This document shows positions 1 to 7,416 of a DNA stretch of 8,610 bases, piece after piece. The translations under genes and the position numbers were made by a program. How positions within the stretch are numbered: position 1 is the first letter of the stretch; each line of letters begins with the position of its first letter. The stretch comes from Terriglobia bacterium (GTDB lineage: Bacteria > Acidobacteriota > Terriglobia > UBA7540): positions 1 through 8,610 of the forward strand of contig JASHSC010000231.1 in assembly GCA_030036915.1 (NCBI GenBank). Reading direction: 5' to 3'. The notes under the pieces were generated by a model. It was not told the origin of the DNA. It did no database searches and saw only the letters and a list, made by a program, of their open reading frames with translations.

Positions 1-1
1 G

Positions 2-2725
2 TTTGGCGGAAACTCCTACGGCGAAGTGGTGGCCAACGGCTTCGTGATCACCATCAGCACCTTCTCGGAGAACAGCGAATTCGATTTCACCACAGCTCAG
101 GGCGATTTCAACGTCCGCCCTTCGGAGATTCCCTACGGCAAAGGCGTCTACAAGCTGGCAGGACGCGTTTACGTGGATCGCGTGCCGGTGGCCACGCGTC
201 TGACGAACACGCCTGAAGAGGAGGACTATCCTTCGATGGCCGCCGGCGCCGGCGGTGATGTATGGCTGGCGTATGTGCAGTTCCACCACGGCGCCGATGC
301 GGACATGCTCCGCGAGAGTCCGCCCAAGGTTCCCACAGATTTCAAGCTCTATGCCGAACCCACGGGCGGGGACCAGATTTGGGTGAAGAAATGGTCAGGC
401 GGAGCCTGGAGCGAGCCGATGGCTATAACTTCAGGCGGGGGCGATCGCTATAAGACCGCCGTTGCCGTGGATGGGAATGGACGCGCGTGGATATTCTGGT
501 CCGAGAATCATGATGGAAATTTCGATGTCTTCGCGCGCGCAGTCGATGACTCAGGAGCCAGGGATCAGGTCCAGATTTCAAAGGAGGCAGGCTCGGATAT
601 TGATGTTGTGGCGAGCACTGATTCTAACGGGCGGGTGTGGGCGGCCTGGCAGGGCTGGCGAAACGGCGTCGCCGCCATTTTCGCCGTGCATCAGGAGGGC
701 GGGGGCTTTTCGAAGCCCATGCAGGTTTCGAGTTCCACGAAGGACGAATGGGATCCTGCCATCGCGGCGGACAAGACAGGGCGGGTGGCCGTGGCGTGGG
801 ATTCCTATCGCCACGGGAATTACGATGTGTACGCGCGAATTTGGAATGGCAAGACGTGGGGCGAGGAGATTCCTGTGGCCGCCACGGCGCGCTATGAAGC
901 GTATCCTTCCATCGCCTACGATCCCACCGGACGGCTCTGGGTTGTCTATGAGGAAGGCGGGAGCGGCTGGGGCAAAGACTTTGGCGCTTATGCGAGCACG
1001 GGGATTTCGCTTTATCAAGGGCGCTTGACGAAGTTGCGGGGAATTGAGCCTGACGGCACTTTGGTGAACCTCGACGCCTCTCTGGATACGACTCTTGTGG
1101 GTGTGCCCAACGCGCGCGCCGACTTGCTGGGGAGCCAGGCGGATTCCGGATCGCTGGAGCCCAACGCGAACGGTGCACTGCACCGGCTTCCCGACACCAC
1201 TTCGTTCGGCTTCGGAGGGAAGGCGAAAAACACTCTACCTCGATTATCGGTCGATGGGTCGGGGCGAATCTGGATTGCCTTCCGTACATCGCATCCCACG
1301 TGGTGGAGTTCCGTGGGGACCGCGTGGTCGGAATATTTGGTTTCATTTGACGGCAAAGATTGGACCAGGCCCATCTTTGTCGATCACACCGACAATATTT
1401 TGGACAATCGCCCGGCCTTGGTGGCGGCGGACGGCAAGCTCTTGATGGTGAACTCCTCCGACGGCCGGCGCGATTACAGCCCGGAGAGATTGTCAAGTAC
1501 CAAGAAACCTTCTCCTGATCCCTACAACAACGACCTTTGGAGCGATCAGATAGATCTTGGCCCGGCCTCGGGAGTGATCCCCGTGGTCGCCCTGGGTCCA
1601 CAGCCGGCGCCGGCCGTGACCTTCGATAAGACGAACGATGAGGCCATCCAGGCCCTTCGCGCGTACCGCGGGGGGCCGGAAAAGAATCTGAGGATCGTGC
1701 GGGGTGAATTCCACCGCCACAGCGAGATTTCCATGGATGGCGGGAATGACGGAATGCTTCGCGACCAATGGCGATACATCCTGGACACAAGCGCGCTCGA
1801 TTGGGTGGGCTGCTGCGATCACGACAATGGCAACGACCGCGAATACTCGTGGTGGATTACCCAGAAGCTGACGGATATTTTCTACACGCCCGGCAAATTC
1901 TCGCCCATGTTTTCGTATGAGCGCAGCGTGCCCTATCCGGATGGCCACCGCAACGTGATCTTTGTGGAGCGTGGAATCCGTCCGCTCCCGCGCTTTGACC
2001 CCCACCACCTGGGCGTGACCATGGAGGAGGGCGAATTGACCCACACGCCTGATACTCAGATGCTCTACGCCTACCTGCGGCAGTTCAACGGTATCGTGGC
2101 ATCGCACACCAGCGCCACAGGCATGGGAACGGACTGGCGTGATAACGATCCCAACATCGAACCGGTGGTGGAGATTTACCAGGGCATCCGCCAGAGCTAC
2201 GAAATGCCCGACTCACCCCGCTCCAACAGCGAAAAGGATTCGATTGGCGGCTGGCGGCCCAAGGGATATGTGAGTGTGGCTTTGGAGAAAGGATACCGGC
2301 TAGGATTTGAATCAAGCTCGGACCACATTTCCACTCACATCAGCTATTCCAGTCTTTACGTGAAGGATTTGACCCGCGAATCCGTGCTGGAGGCTCTGAG
2401 AAAACGCCATAGCTATGCCTCAACGGACAATATTCTGGCCGATGTGGAGAGCGGGTTACACATGATGGGGGACGAGTTTTCGACCTCTGAACTTCCCATC
2501 CTGAAGATTATGCTGCGAGGTACATCCCAGTTCGCCAAGGTTACTATTATTCGCGATGGGCAGTACGTTTACACCACAAGTCCCAACACCCGGAACGTGG
2601 AATTCTCCTGGCGCGACAACCAACCTAACAAAGGCAAGACGAGCTATTACTACGTCCGGGGCGAACAGGACAACGGCGAGATAGTTTGGATTTCTCCGAT
2701 GTGGATTACCTACACGGGGCAGTAG
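2..2725 (+). CDS. Beta-propeller plus PHP (CehA/McbA-like) metallohydrolase, 5' end outside window
   Basis: The frame is open from base 2, with no stop before the GTG at 26, so the true start and any signal peptide lie upstream; about 907 residues are visible. The front half carries at least seven diverged repeats of the form (Y/W)-P-S-(I/M)-A-x-D-x-(T/N)-G-R-(V/L)-W-(V/A)-A-(W/Y), beginning near 227, 449, 599, 749, 902, 1235 and 1409, as in sialidase/BNR-like beta-propellers. The back half, from about 1690, looks like a PHP-superfamily hydrolase: His-Arg-His at 1712-1720, Cys-Cys-Asp-His-Asp at 1811-1825, Glu at 1919, Gly-His-Arg-Asn at 1943-1954, Ser-His at 2102-2107 and Ser-Asp-His at 2318-2326 are the expected metal ligands. 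CehA-type members hydrolyse carbamate or ester bonds, but the substrate here is unknown. A short beta-rich tail ends the protein. It is probably exported, although no signal can be seen. It is closely coupled to the permease that follows. Confidence 0.85.
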   Translation, partial: FGGNSYGEVVANGFVITISTFSENSEFDFTTAQGDFNVRPSEIPYGKGVYKLAGRVYVDRVPVATRLTNTPEEEDYPSMAAGAGGDVWLAYVQFHHGADADMLRESPPKVPTDFKLYAEPTGGDQIWVKKWSGGAWSEPMAITSGGGDRYKTAVAVDGNGRAWIFWSENHDGNFDVFARAVDDSGARDQVQISKEAGSDIDVVASTDSNGRVWAAWQGWRNGVAAIFAVHQEGGGFSKPMQVSSSTKDEWDPAIAADKTGRVAVAWDSYRHGNYDVYARIWNGKTWGEEIPVAATARYEAYPSIAYDPTGRLWVVYEEGGSGWGKDFGAYASTGISLYQGRLTKLRGIEPDGTLVNLDASLDTTLVGVPNARADLLGSQADSGSLEPNANGALHRLPDTTSFGFGGKAKNTLPRLSVDGSGRIWIAFRTSHPTWWSSVGTAWSEYLVSFDGKDWTRPIFVDHTDNILDNRPALVAADGKLLMVNSSDGRRDYSPERLSSTKKPSPDPYNNDLWSDQIDLGPASGVIPVVALGPQPAPAVTFDKTNDEAIQALRAYRGGPEKNLRIVRGEFHRHSEISMDGGNDGMLRDQWRYILDTSALDWVGCCDHDNGNDREYSWWITQKLTDIFYTPGKFSPMFSYERSVPYPDGHRNVIFVERGIRPLPRFDPHHLGVTMEEGELTHTPDTQMLYAYLRQFNGIVASHTSATGMGTDWRDNDPNIEPVVEIYQGIRQSYEMPDSPRSNSEKDSIGGWRPKGYVSVALEKGYRLGFESSSDHISTHISYSSLYVKDLTRESVLEALRKRHSYASTDNILADVESGLHMMGDEFSTSELPILKIMLRGTSQFAKVTIIRDGQYVYTTSPNTRNVEFSWRDNQPNKGKTSYYYVRGEQDNGEIVWISPMWITYTGQ

Positions 2726-2726
2726 G

Positions 2727-4205
2727 TTGACACACTCCACCCAGAGCGAAGACGCGCAAGCGCAGCGCGATGCCCGTGAGCTGGAACGATTGGGTTATGC
2801 GCAGGAATTGCTGCGCAGCATGGGTGGTTTCTCGACCTTCGCGATTTCCTTCACCATCATTTCTATCATCACCGGCGTTTTCACTCTGTACGACTACGGC
2901 CTTCAGATGGGCGGACCCCTGGAAATGACCCTCGGTTGGCCGCTGGTTTCCGTGGGATCCCTATTCGTGGCGCTGAGCATGGGCGAACTCTGCTCGGCGA
3001 TTCCCACTTCGGGGGGAACCTACCACTGGTCGGCGGAATTGGGCGGGCCCACGTGGGCGTGGTTCACCGCCTGGTTCAACATCGTGGGCCTGGTGACGGA
3101 AGTTGCCGGCATCGATTATGGCTGCGCAACTTTTCTCGCTCCCGTGGCCGGGCTGGGCTCGTCGCGCGCGACTCTGCTCCTGACATATGGATTGATCCTG
3201 CTCTCGCACGCCTTGATCAATCACTACGGAATCCGCTGGGTGGCCTGGGTGAGCGACCTGAGTGTGACGGTGCACATTTTGGGAGTGGTGGTGCTGGTGG
3301 GGGCGCTGATGGTGTTCGCTCCCAAGCAACCGCTGGGCTTTTTCCTGAGCCATGAGAACTCCAGCCCCATTCATGCCCCATACCTGTGGCTCTTCGTGCT
3401 CGGCCTGCTTCAGGCGCAATGGACTTTTACGGGTTATGACGGGCCCGCGCAGGTTTCTGAAGAAACCGTAGACCCACGTCATCGCGCCCCCTGGGGAATT
3501 GTGATGGGAGTGGTGGTGTCGGCGGTTTTTGGTTATATCCTGGTGCTGGGATTGACGTGGGCCATCCCCAGCTTGAATGGCGTTTTGCATGCCAAAGATT
3601 CAGCCGGGAATTCTCTTCCTTCCGTCCTCGCCATCGTGGTGTCAACGCTAGGAGAACGAGCGGGAAGGGCAGTGTTGCTGCTGGCCGTGGCAGCGATGTG
3701 GTTTTGCGGGCTTTCCACGCTCACTTCGGGCTCGCGAGTAATCTTCGCCCTGGCGCGGGATAAAGGCCTGCCGCTGGCCGGATTGTGGGGCAGAACTAAT
3801 CCGCGACATCGCACTCCTGCCCCCGCAATTTGGCTGGCCGCGGGGCTGGCGTTTGCGGCGATGGTCTACAGCGGGTCAGTGGCTGTAGTGACTTCGCTGA
3901 GCGTGGTGGGCTGCTACCTTGCCTATTCCACCCCCATTTTTCTGGGCTGGAGAAAGAAAGCGCAGTGGATTTCTTTGCGCGGCCCCTGGCATCTTGGCCG
4001 GCGAAGTAATTTAATCAACCTCCTGGCGTTGGCTTGGACAGCATTCATCTGCTTCGTCATGATCATGCCGCCTAATGCCCGCACCGGAGTCAGCATCGCC
4101 GTAGTCATCGCGGCGCTTTTTCTTCTTCACTTGTTTACCGGCCCGCACGAGATGCGCAAACCCCTCTGGATGACCTCGGAAAATCCAAAACGCCCGGAGA
4201 ATTAA
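2727..4205 (+). CDS. APC-superfamily amino acid/amine permease, TTG start
   Basis: A 492-residue inner-membrane transporter with about 12 hydrophobic segments, a normal length for the APC superfamily. The N-terminal Leu-Gly-Tyr-Ala-Gln-Glu-Leu (residues 22-28) just before the first helix recalls the amino acid/choline transporter (ACT/GABA permease) branch. Family signatures are the Gly-Glu-Leu-(x)5-Pro-Thr-Ser-Gly-Gly-Thr-Tyr stretch (86-99), Gly-Tyr-Asp-Gly-Pro...Ser-Glu-Glu-Thr (236-247) and Ser-Arg-Val-Ile-Phe-Ala-Leu-Ala-Arg-Asp (336-345). The likely substrate is an amino acid, GABA-like compound or amine; it cannot be narrowed from sequence. TTG at 2727 is the only start codon in frame between the upstream stop (2682-2684) and the conserved N-terminus; the next ATG, at 2820, would remove the conserved segment. 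TTG lies one base after the stop of the hydrolase gene, with a weak GGGG seven bases upstream, so translation is probably coupled. No clear terminator hairpin follows. Confidence 0.93.
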   Translation: MTHSTQSEDAQAQRDARELERLGYAQELLRSMGGFSTFAISFTIISIITGVFTLYDYGLQMGGPLEMTLGWPLVSVGSLFVALSMGELCSAIPTSGGTYHWSAELGGPTWAWFTAWFNIVGLVTEVAGIDYGCATFLAPVAGLGSSRATLLLTYGLILLSHALINHYGIRWVAWVSDLSVTVHILGVVVLVGALMVFAPKQPLGFFLSHENSSPIHAPYLWLFVLGLLQAQWTFTGYDGPAQVSEETVDPRHRAPWGIVMGVVVSAVFGYILVLGLTWAIPSLNGVLHAKDSAGNSLPSVLAIVVSTLGERAGRAVLLLAVAAMWFCGLSTLTSGSRVIFALARDKGLPLAGLWGRTNPRHRTPAPAIWLAAGLAFAAMVYSGSVAVVTSLSVVGCYLAYSTPIFLGWRKKAQWISLRGPWHLGRRSNLINLLALAWTAFICFVMIMPPNARTGVSIAVVIAALFLLHLFTGPHEMRKPLWMTSENPKRPEN

Positions 4206-4339
4206 ATGGAGCGAACTAAATAAAATGACTCTTCCGTCTGCATCACGAACCCCGGCCTTCCCGCGGACATCTAAAACACTGTAACGAGTGGAAGATTATC
4301 CAGAAGGAGCCAACTTGCCCCAGGAACGAAAGCACACCC

Positions 4340-4357
4340 GGCGCCGTGAAGGGCGCC
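4340..4357. repeat. Short GC-rich hairpin (GGCGCC / GGCGCC)
   Basis: GGCGCC at 4340-4345 and again at 4352-4357 flank the six bases GTGAAG. Because GGCGCC is its own reverse complement, the two copies can pair as a six-base-pair stem. It lies about 135 bases after the permease stop and lacks a run of T, so it is not a standard terminator. Its role is unknown. Confidence 0.35.
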
Positions 4358-4434
4358 CGCATCTGGATCGCAGAGTGGGAGACCGTAGAGGTGGCGGTAT
4401 TCCACCCGCACCTGACACCCCTGCCCACCATGAC

Positions 4435-4456
4435 ACCGGCGAGCGCCGGCGCCGGT
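4435..4456. repeat. GC-rich inverted repeat upstream of rhaI
   Basis: ACCGGCG at 4435-4441 pairs with CGCCGGT at 4450-4456 around an eight-base loop; an alternative stem CCGGC/GCCGG (4436-4440 with 4445-4449) competes with it. It lies about 180 bases before the predicted rhaI promoter. It could be a regulator site, a leftover intergenic repeat, or chance in GC-rich DNA. Confidence 0.35.
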
Positions 4457-4634
4457 CCGACCGACAGGTTTCTTCACACCAGCATCGGGGGGTGCGGACT
4501 TAGCCTTGCGGCCATGCGTCCGCATCAAATTGGGAATCCAAGTTCGTCCCGAAGGTGGGCGATGGAATTGTTTTCCCCATGCGGCCCAACCCCCCTGGAA
4601 GCATCTTTGCGCGGATACACTTTGCGAACTTGTC

Positions 4635-4663
4635 TTGACGATGCCGGACCGAGGCAATAGACT
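4635..4663 (+). promoter_or_regulatory. Predicted sigma70-type promoter of the rhamnose operon
   Basis: TTGACG at 4635-4640 matches the -35 consensus at five of six bases. After exactly 17 bases, TAGACT at 4658-4663 matches the -10 consensus at four of six, including the key T, A and final T. Transcription would begin near 4670, giving a leader of about 16 bases that still contains the ribosome binding site. The position directly before the first rhamnose gene supports it; no experimental evidence is available here. Confidence 0.5.
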
Positions 4664-4673
4664 CTCTTGTCTG

Positions 4674-4680
4674 GGGGAGG
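4674..4680 (+). promoter_or_regulatory. Strong ribosome binding site fixing the rhaI start
   Basis: GGGGAGG ends five bases before the ATG at 4686. This decides the start of rhaI against the longer in-frame options, GTG near 4506 and ATG at 4641, neither of which has such a site; the latter falls inside the predicted promoter. Confidence 0.75.
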
Positions 4681-4685
4681 TACAC

Positions 4686-5879
4686 ATGACAACTTCAGCT
4701 CAAGCCGAGCGGATTCACAAAGCGCTTGACACATTTGTGATTGAACTCCCGTCGTGGGGATTCGCCAACACGGGCACGCGATTTGGAAAATTCATTCAGG
4801 CGTCTGCGGCCACCACCACGGAGGAGAAGCTGGCCGACGCCGGCCAGGTGCACCATTTTACGGGATGCTGCCCGAGCGTGGCGACGCACGTTCTTTGGGA
4901 TTTCCCCGAAGGTTTGAAGAGCACGTCGTCCGTGATGGCGTCCGCAAAAAAGGCGGGCGTGCGCATTGGGTCCATCAACCCCAATGTTTTCCAGGACCAG
5001 ATTTACAAGTACGGCTCACTCGGCAATCCCGACCCGCAAATTCGCAAGACGGCGCTTCAGCACATTCTGGACTGTGTTGAGATCGGCAAGCAAACGGGCA
5101 GCCACGACGTCTCGCCGTGGTTTGCCGACGGTTCGAGCTTCCCCGGAACGGCGTCGATTCGCCAGCGCAAGAAGTGGTTTGAGGAAGGCCTCCGCGAAGT
5201 ACACTCACACCTCTCGCCGCAACAGCGGCTGCTGGTGGAATACAAACCCTTCGAGCCCTGCTCCTACCACATGGACTTGGGCGACTGGGGCATGGCGCTA
5301 ATCCTTTCGCGCCACGCCGGGCCGCAAGCGCGCGTGCTGGTGGATACCGGCCATCATTACCAAGCGCAGAACATCGAACAGATTGTGGCGTGGCTGCTGA
5401 GCGAGGATATGCTCGGTGGGTTCCACTTCAATGACCGCCGCTATGCGGACGATGACCTGACGCTCGGCTCGATCGATCCCTATCAGGTGTTCCGGATTTT
5501 CAATGAGATCATCGGCTACGAATGGGAGACGGGAAAGCGGGCCGACATCGCTTACATGATTGACCAGAGCCACAACCTGAAGGACAAAGTCGAGGAAATG
5601 ATTCAAACGGCCATGGTGGCCCAGGAGATTTACGCCAAAGCCGCTCTGGTGGACCATGAGAAGCTTACTGCCTACCAAATGAAGAGCGCGTTGATCGATG
5701 CGGAGGAGTGCCTGAAGTCTGCATTCGCCACCGACGTGCGCCCGGCCATTCGCGAATGGCGAAAGAGCAAGGGGCTCGCGGAGGAGCCGCTCCAGGCCTT
5801 CCGCGCTTCCGGTTACACGCAACGGGCCGAACGCGAGCGCGGGGCGAGAAATAAAGGCGCTGTGGCAAGCTACGCTTAA
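4686..5879 (+). CDS. rhaI: L-rhamnose isomerase (Pseudomonas stutzeri RhaI type)
   Basis: A 397-residue cytoplasmic, metal-dependent aldose-ketose isomerase with a xylose-isomerase-like TIM barrel, converting L-rhamnose to L-rhamnulose, the first catabolic step. The candidate metal and catalytic residues are all present: Glu185 (Val-Glu-Tyr-Lys), Asp220 and His223 (Val-Asp-Thr-Gly-His-His), His247 (Gly-Phe-His-Phe-Asn-Asp), Asp255 and Asp257 (Ala-Asp-Asp-Asp) and Asp293 (Met-Ile-Asp-Gln-Ser-His-Asn). As I recall the P. stutzeri numbering (E219, D254, H257, H281, D289, D291, D327), all seven are offset by exactly 34, so the core has no net indels and only the N-terminus is shorter. The N-terminal Leu-Pro-Ser-Trp-Gly...Gly-Thr-Arg-Phe (21-33) is also typical. 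P. stutzeri RhaI accepts rare sugars such as D-allose and D-psicose, so the substrate could be broader than rhamnose, but the next gene, rhamnulokinase, argues for rhamnose. It is the first gene of the operon, behind a predicted promoter. Confidence 0.93.
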   Translation: MTTSAQAERIHKALDTFVIELPSWGFANTGTRFGKFIQASAATTTEEKLADAGQVHHFTGCCPSVATHVLWDFPEGLKSTSSVMASAKKAGVRIGSINPNVFQDQIYKYGSLGNPDPQIRKTALQHILDCVEIGKQTGSHDVSPWFADGSSFPGTASIRQRKKWFEEGLREVHSHLSPQQRLLVEYKPFEPCSYHMDLGDWGMALILSRHAGPQARVLVDTGHHYQAQNIEQIVAWLLSEDMLGGFHFNDRRYADDDLTLGSIDPYQVFRIFNEIIGYEWETGKRADIAYMIDQSHNLKDKVEEMIQTAMVAQEIYAKAALVDHEKLTAYQMKSALIDAEECLKSAFATDVRPAIREWRKSKGLAEEPLQAFRASGYTQRAERERGARNKGAVASYA

Positions 5880-5909
5880 TCTTCGATTGACCAGCAGTTA
5901 GAGAAGCCA

Positions 5910-5969
5910 ATGCCGCGCGCCAAAGACGATGCAGCGATTCGTCTGGGCGTCATGAGGGCATTTCTGTGA
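5910..5969 (+). other. Possible 19-codon leader ORF overlapping the rhaB start
   Basis: In the 89 bases between rhaI and rhaB, an ATG at 5910, preceded by AGAGAAG a few bases upstream, opens a 19-codon frame whose TGA (5967-5969) overlaps the rhaB ATG in the arrangement TGATG. It could couple rhaB translation to ribosomes arriving from rhaI. The frame is the rhaI frame and has no stop between the rhaI TAA and this TGA, so it may equally be read-through sequence or chance. The peptide resembles nothing I know. Confidence 0.2.
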
Positions 5970-7384
5970 TGGGTCAGAGCCGGAATGTGGTGGCAGTGGA
6001 TCTTGGAGCCGAGAGCGGGCGCCTGGTGCTTTGCCGCTGGAATGGCAGCGAAGGTACGCTCGAGGAGATCCACCGGTTCGCCAACGGCTCGCAGCAATCG
6101 GGCAATCACTTGGTGTGGGACGTTGAGCGGCTGTGGAATGAAATTCTGCGCGGCCTAGTGAAAGCCGGGGCGAAAACCGGGGGGCGCATTGACAGCGTGG
6201 GCGTGGATGGTTGGGGCGTGGACTATGCTCTGCTCGACGCTGCAGGCGAGCGCATCTGCCATGCGTACTGCTATCGCGACGCCCGCAACGTGCCCGCTAT
6301 GGAGAGGGCGTTTACAAAGGTTTCGCGAGAACGCCTCTACCAGATCACCGGAATTCAGTTTCTTCCCTTCAATACCCTCTACCAATTGGCCGCGCACGTA
6401 GAGGAATTTCCTGTAGATTGGGAGCGGACAAACCGCTGGCTCACTCTTCCCGAATATTTTCAATATCGCCTGACGGGTGTGGCGGCGGCGGAATATACGG
6501 AAGCCAGTACCACGCAGTTGCTCGACGTGCAAACCCGCTCGTGGTCGCACGAGCTCGCGTCCGCGTTCGACCTGAGCCTGGACAAGTTTCCGCCCATCGT
6601 GCAGGCCGGCGCGACGCTCGGAAAATTGCGGCCCGAGGTAAGCCAGGAAGTTGGCCTGGCTAATACGCAAGTGATTGCTCCAGCCTGTCACGATACTGGG
6701 TCGGCCGTGGCGGGGATTCCGTTTCCGCACGCCGACTTGGCTTTTATCAGCTCGGGAACGTGGTCGCTGGTGGGCACGGTGCTTCTTCGGCCGGTGGTTC
6801 AAGGCGGCGGCAAGGGCAAAGCGTTTACCAACGAAGGCGGCGTTGCGGGCAGCATCCGATTTCTGCAAAACGTTATCGGGCTATGGCTGCTTCAGGAATG
6901 CCTCCGCGAATGGACCAGCACGGGTCTTCGCCTGACCGCGGCGGACTTGGCCGCGCAGTGCCTGGAGGCGACACCGGAGGGCCCCTACTTCCACGCCGAT
7001 GAAACTGAGTATCTCGCCCCCGGCAACATGGTGGAGCGCATCAATGCCGGCCTGCGCAAGGCCGGATTCGCCGAGGAGAAAAACCCGTCGGCGCTCGCCG
7101 CCATTATTTTCCGCAGCCTTGCCCGCCGGTATGCCGAAGCTGTTGAAGAAATGAAACGGCTTTCCGGCAAGTCCATCAAGCGTCTCTGCATCGTAGGCGG
7201 TGGCGTGAAGAATGAAGCCCTCAATCGCCTGACCGAATTGGTGACGGGAATCGAAGTGGTTCGTGGGCCAAGTGAATCGACCGCAGCAGGGAACTGCGCA
7301 GTGCAAATCGCCGCGCTCGAAAGGGGCGTAACGCTCGATCAAATCCAGGCGATAAGCGCGAAGCTGAGTTTCGCGCCGGCCTAA
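5969..7384 (+). CDS. rhaB: L-rhamnulokinase, FGGY carbohydrate kinase
   Basis: A 471-residue cytoplasmic kinase that uses ATP to phosphorylate L-rhamnulose to L-rhamnulose-1-phosphate. Two actin-like ATPase domains are visible. The N-terminal Val-Asp-Leu-Gly-Ala-Glu-Ser-Gly-Arg (10-18) is the phosphate-1 loop. Gly-Val-Asp-Gly-Trp-Gly-Val-Asp-Tyr (78-86), Tyr-Arg-Asp-Ala-Arg (102-106) and Gln-Phe-Leu-Pro-Phe-Asn-Thr-Leu-Tyr-Gln (130-139) closely match E. coli RhaB. His-Asp-Thr-Gly-Ser-Ala (241-246) carries the catalytic base Asp242. Ser-Ser-Gly-Thr-Trp-Ser-Leu (261-267), Thr-Asn-Glu-Gly-Gly (287-291) and Val-Gly-Gly-Gly-Val-Lys-Asn (409-415) complete the nucleotide site. Length is normal. A GTG at 5966, one codon earlier, is an alternative start; a GAGGG at 5954-5958 serves either. 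It follows rhaI after 89 bases and should be co-transcribed with it. Confidence 0.95.
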   Translation: MGQSRNVVAVDLGAESGRLVLCRWNGSEGTLEEIHRFANGSQQSGNHLVWDVERLWNEILRGLVKAGAKTGGRIDSVGVDGWGVDYALLDAAGERICHAYCYRDARNVPAMERAFTKVSRERLYQITGIQFLPFNTLYQLAAHVEEFPVDWERTNRWLTLPEYFQYRLTGVAAAEYTEASTTQLLDVQTRSWSHELASAFDLSLDKFPPIVQAGATLGKLRPEVSQEVGLANTQVIAPACHDTGSAVAGIPFPHADLAFISSGTWSLVGTVLLRPVVQGGGKGKAFTNEGGVAGSIRFLQNVIGLWLLQECLREWTSTGLRLTAADLAAQCLEATPEGPYFHADETEYLAPGNMVERINAGLRKAGFAEEKNPSALAAIIFRSLARRYAEAVEEMKRLSGKSIKRLCIVGGGVKNEALNRLTELVTGIEVVRGPSESTAAGNCAVQIAALERGVTLDQIQAISAKLSFAPA

Positions 7385-7394
7385 GGCCATAAAA

Positions 7395-7406
7395 GGCGCA
7401 AGCGCC
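7395..7406 (+). promoter_or_regulatory. Small hairpin abutting the ABM gene ribosome binding site
   Basis: GGCG (7395-7398) pairs with CGCC (7403-7406) around CAAG. The stem ends exactly where the CAGGA ribosome binding site (7406-7410) begins, six bases before the ATG at 7417. In mRNA it could lower or tune translation of the small protein, or mark the 3' end of rhaB. With only four to five pairs it may be chance. Confidence 0.25.
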
Positions 7407-7416
7407 AGGATTCGAT

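Larger units (their letters stand above)
4206..4685. other. 480-base intergenic region without a credible gene
   Basis: This gap separates the hydrolase-permease pair from the rhamnose genes. Open frames exist on both strands (for example 4346-4660 on + and 4271-4687 on -), but their products are rich in Arg, Pro and Gly, match no family I recognise, and have no convincing ribosome binding site. The left part is comparatively AT-rich just after the permease stop. The middle (about 4335-4460) is very GC-rich and holds two hairpin-forming inverted repeats. The right end holds the promoter and ribosome binding site for rhaI. I see no textbook operator for a LacI-, DeoR- or AraC-type rhamnose regulator and no T-tailed terminator. 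The middle could be a degraded intergenic repeat. Confidence 0.6.

Noticed and set aside
624..1790. Long minus-strand open frames opposite the hydrolase gene (also 578-1183 and 1493-2107)
   Set aside because: They lie opposite a gene with clear repeats and metal-site motifs, are rich in Arg/Pro/Ser or low-complexity stretches, and show no family motif. GC-rich third positions create such shadows.
2961..3590. Minus-strand open frame inside the permease gene
   Set aside because: It is antisense to conserved transmembrane segments and its product is His/Gln/Arg-rich with no recognisable domain.
4225..4284. ATG-started 19-codon ORF just after the permease
   Set aside because: It has no ribosome binding site and its Pro/Ser/Thr-rich peptide resembles nothing; likely chance.
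4506..4685. N-terminal extension of rhaI to GTG 4506 or ATG 4641
   Set aside because: The extension shows no resemblance to the isomerase family, overlaps the predicted promoter, and lacks a ribosome binding site, whereas ATG 4686 has a strong one.
4271..4687. Minus-strand 138-codon frame in the spacer before rhaI
   Set aside because: It spans the whole spacer including the rhaI promoter and ribosome binding site, has an odd composition, and matches no protein family I recognise.
6155..6868. Minus-strand 237-codon frame inside rhaB, and a similar one at 5298-5822 inside rhaI
   Set aside because: Both are antisense to confidently identified catalytic genes and have no family signature.
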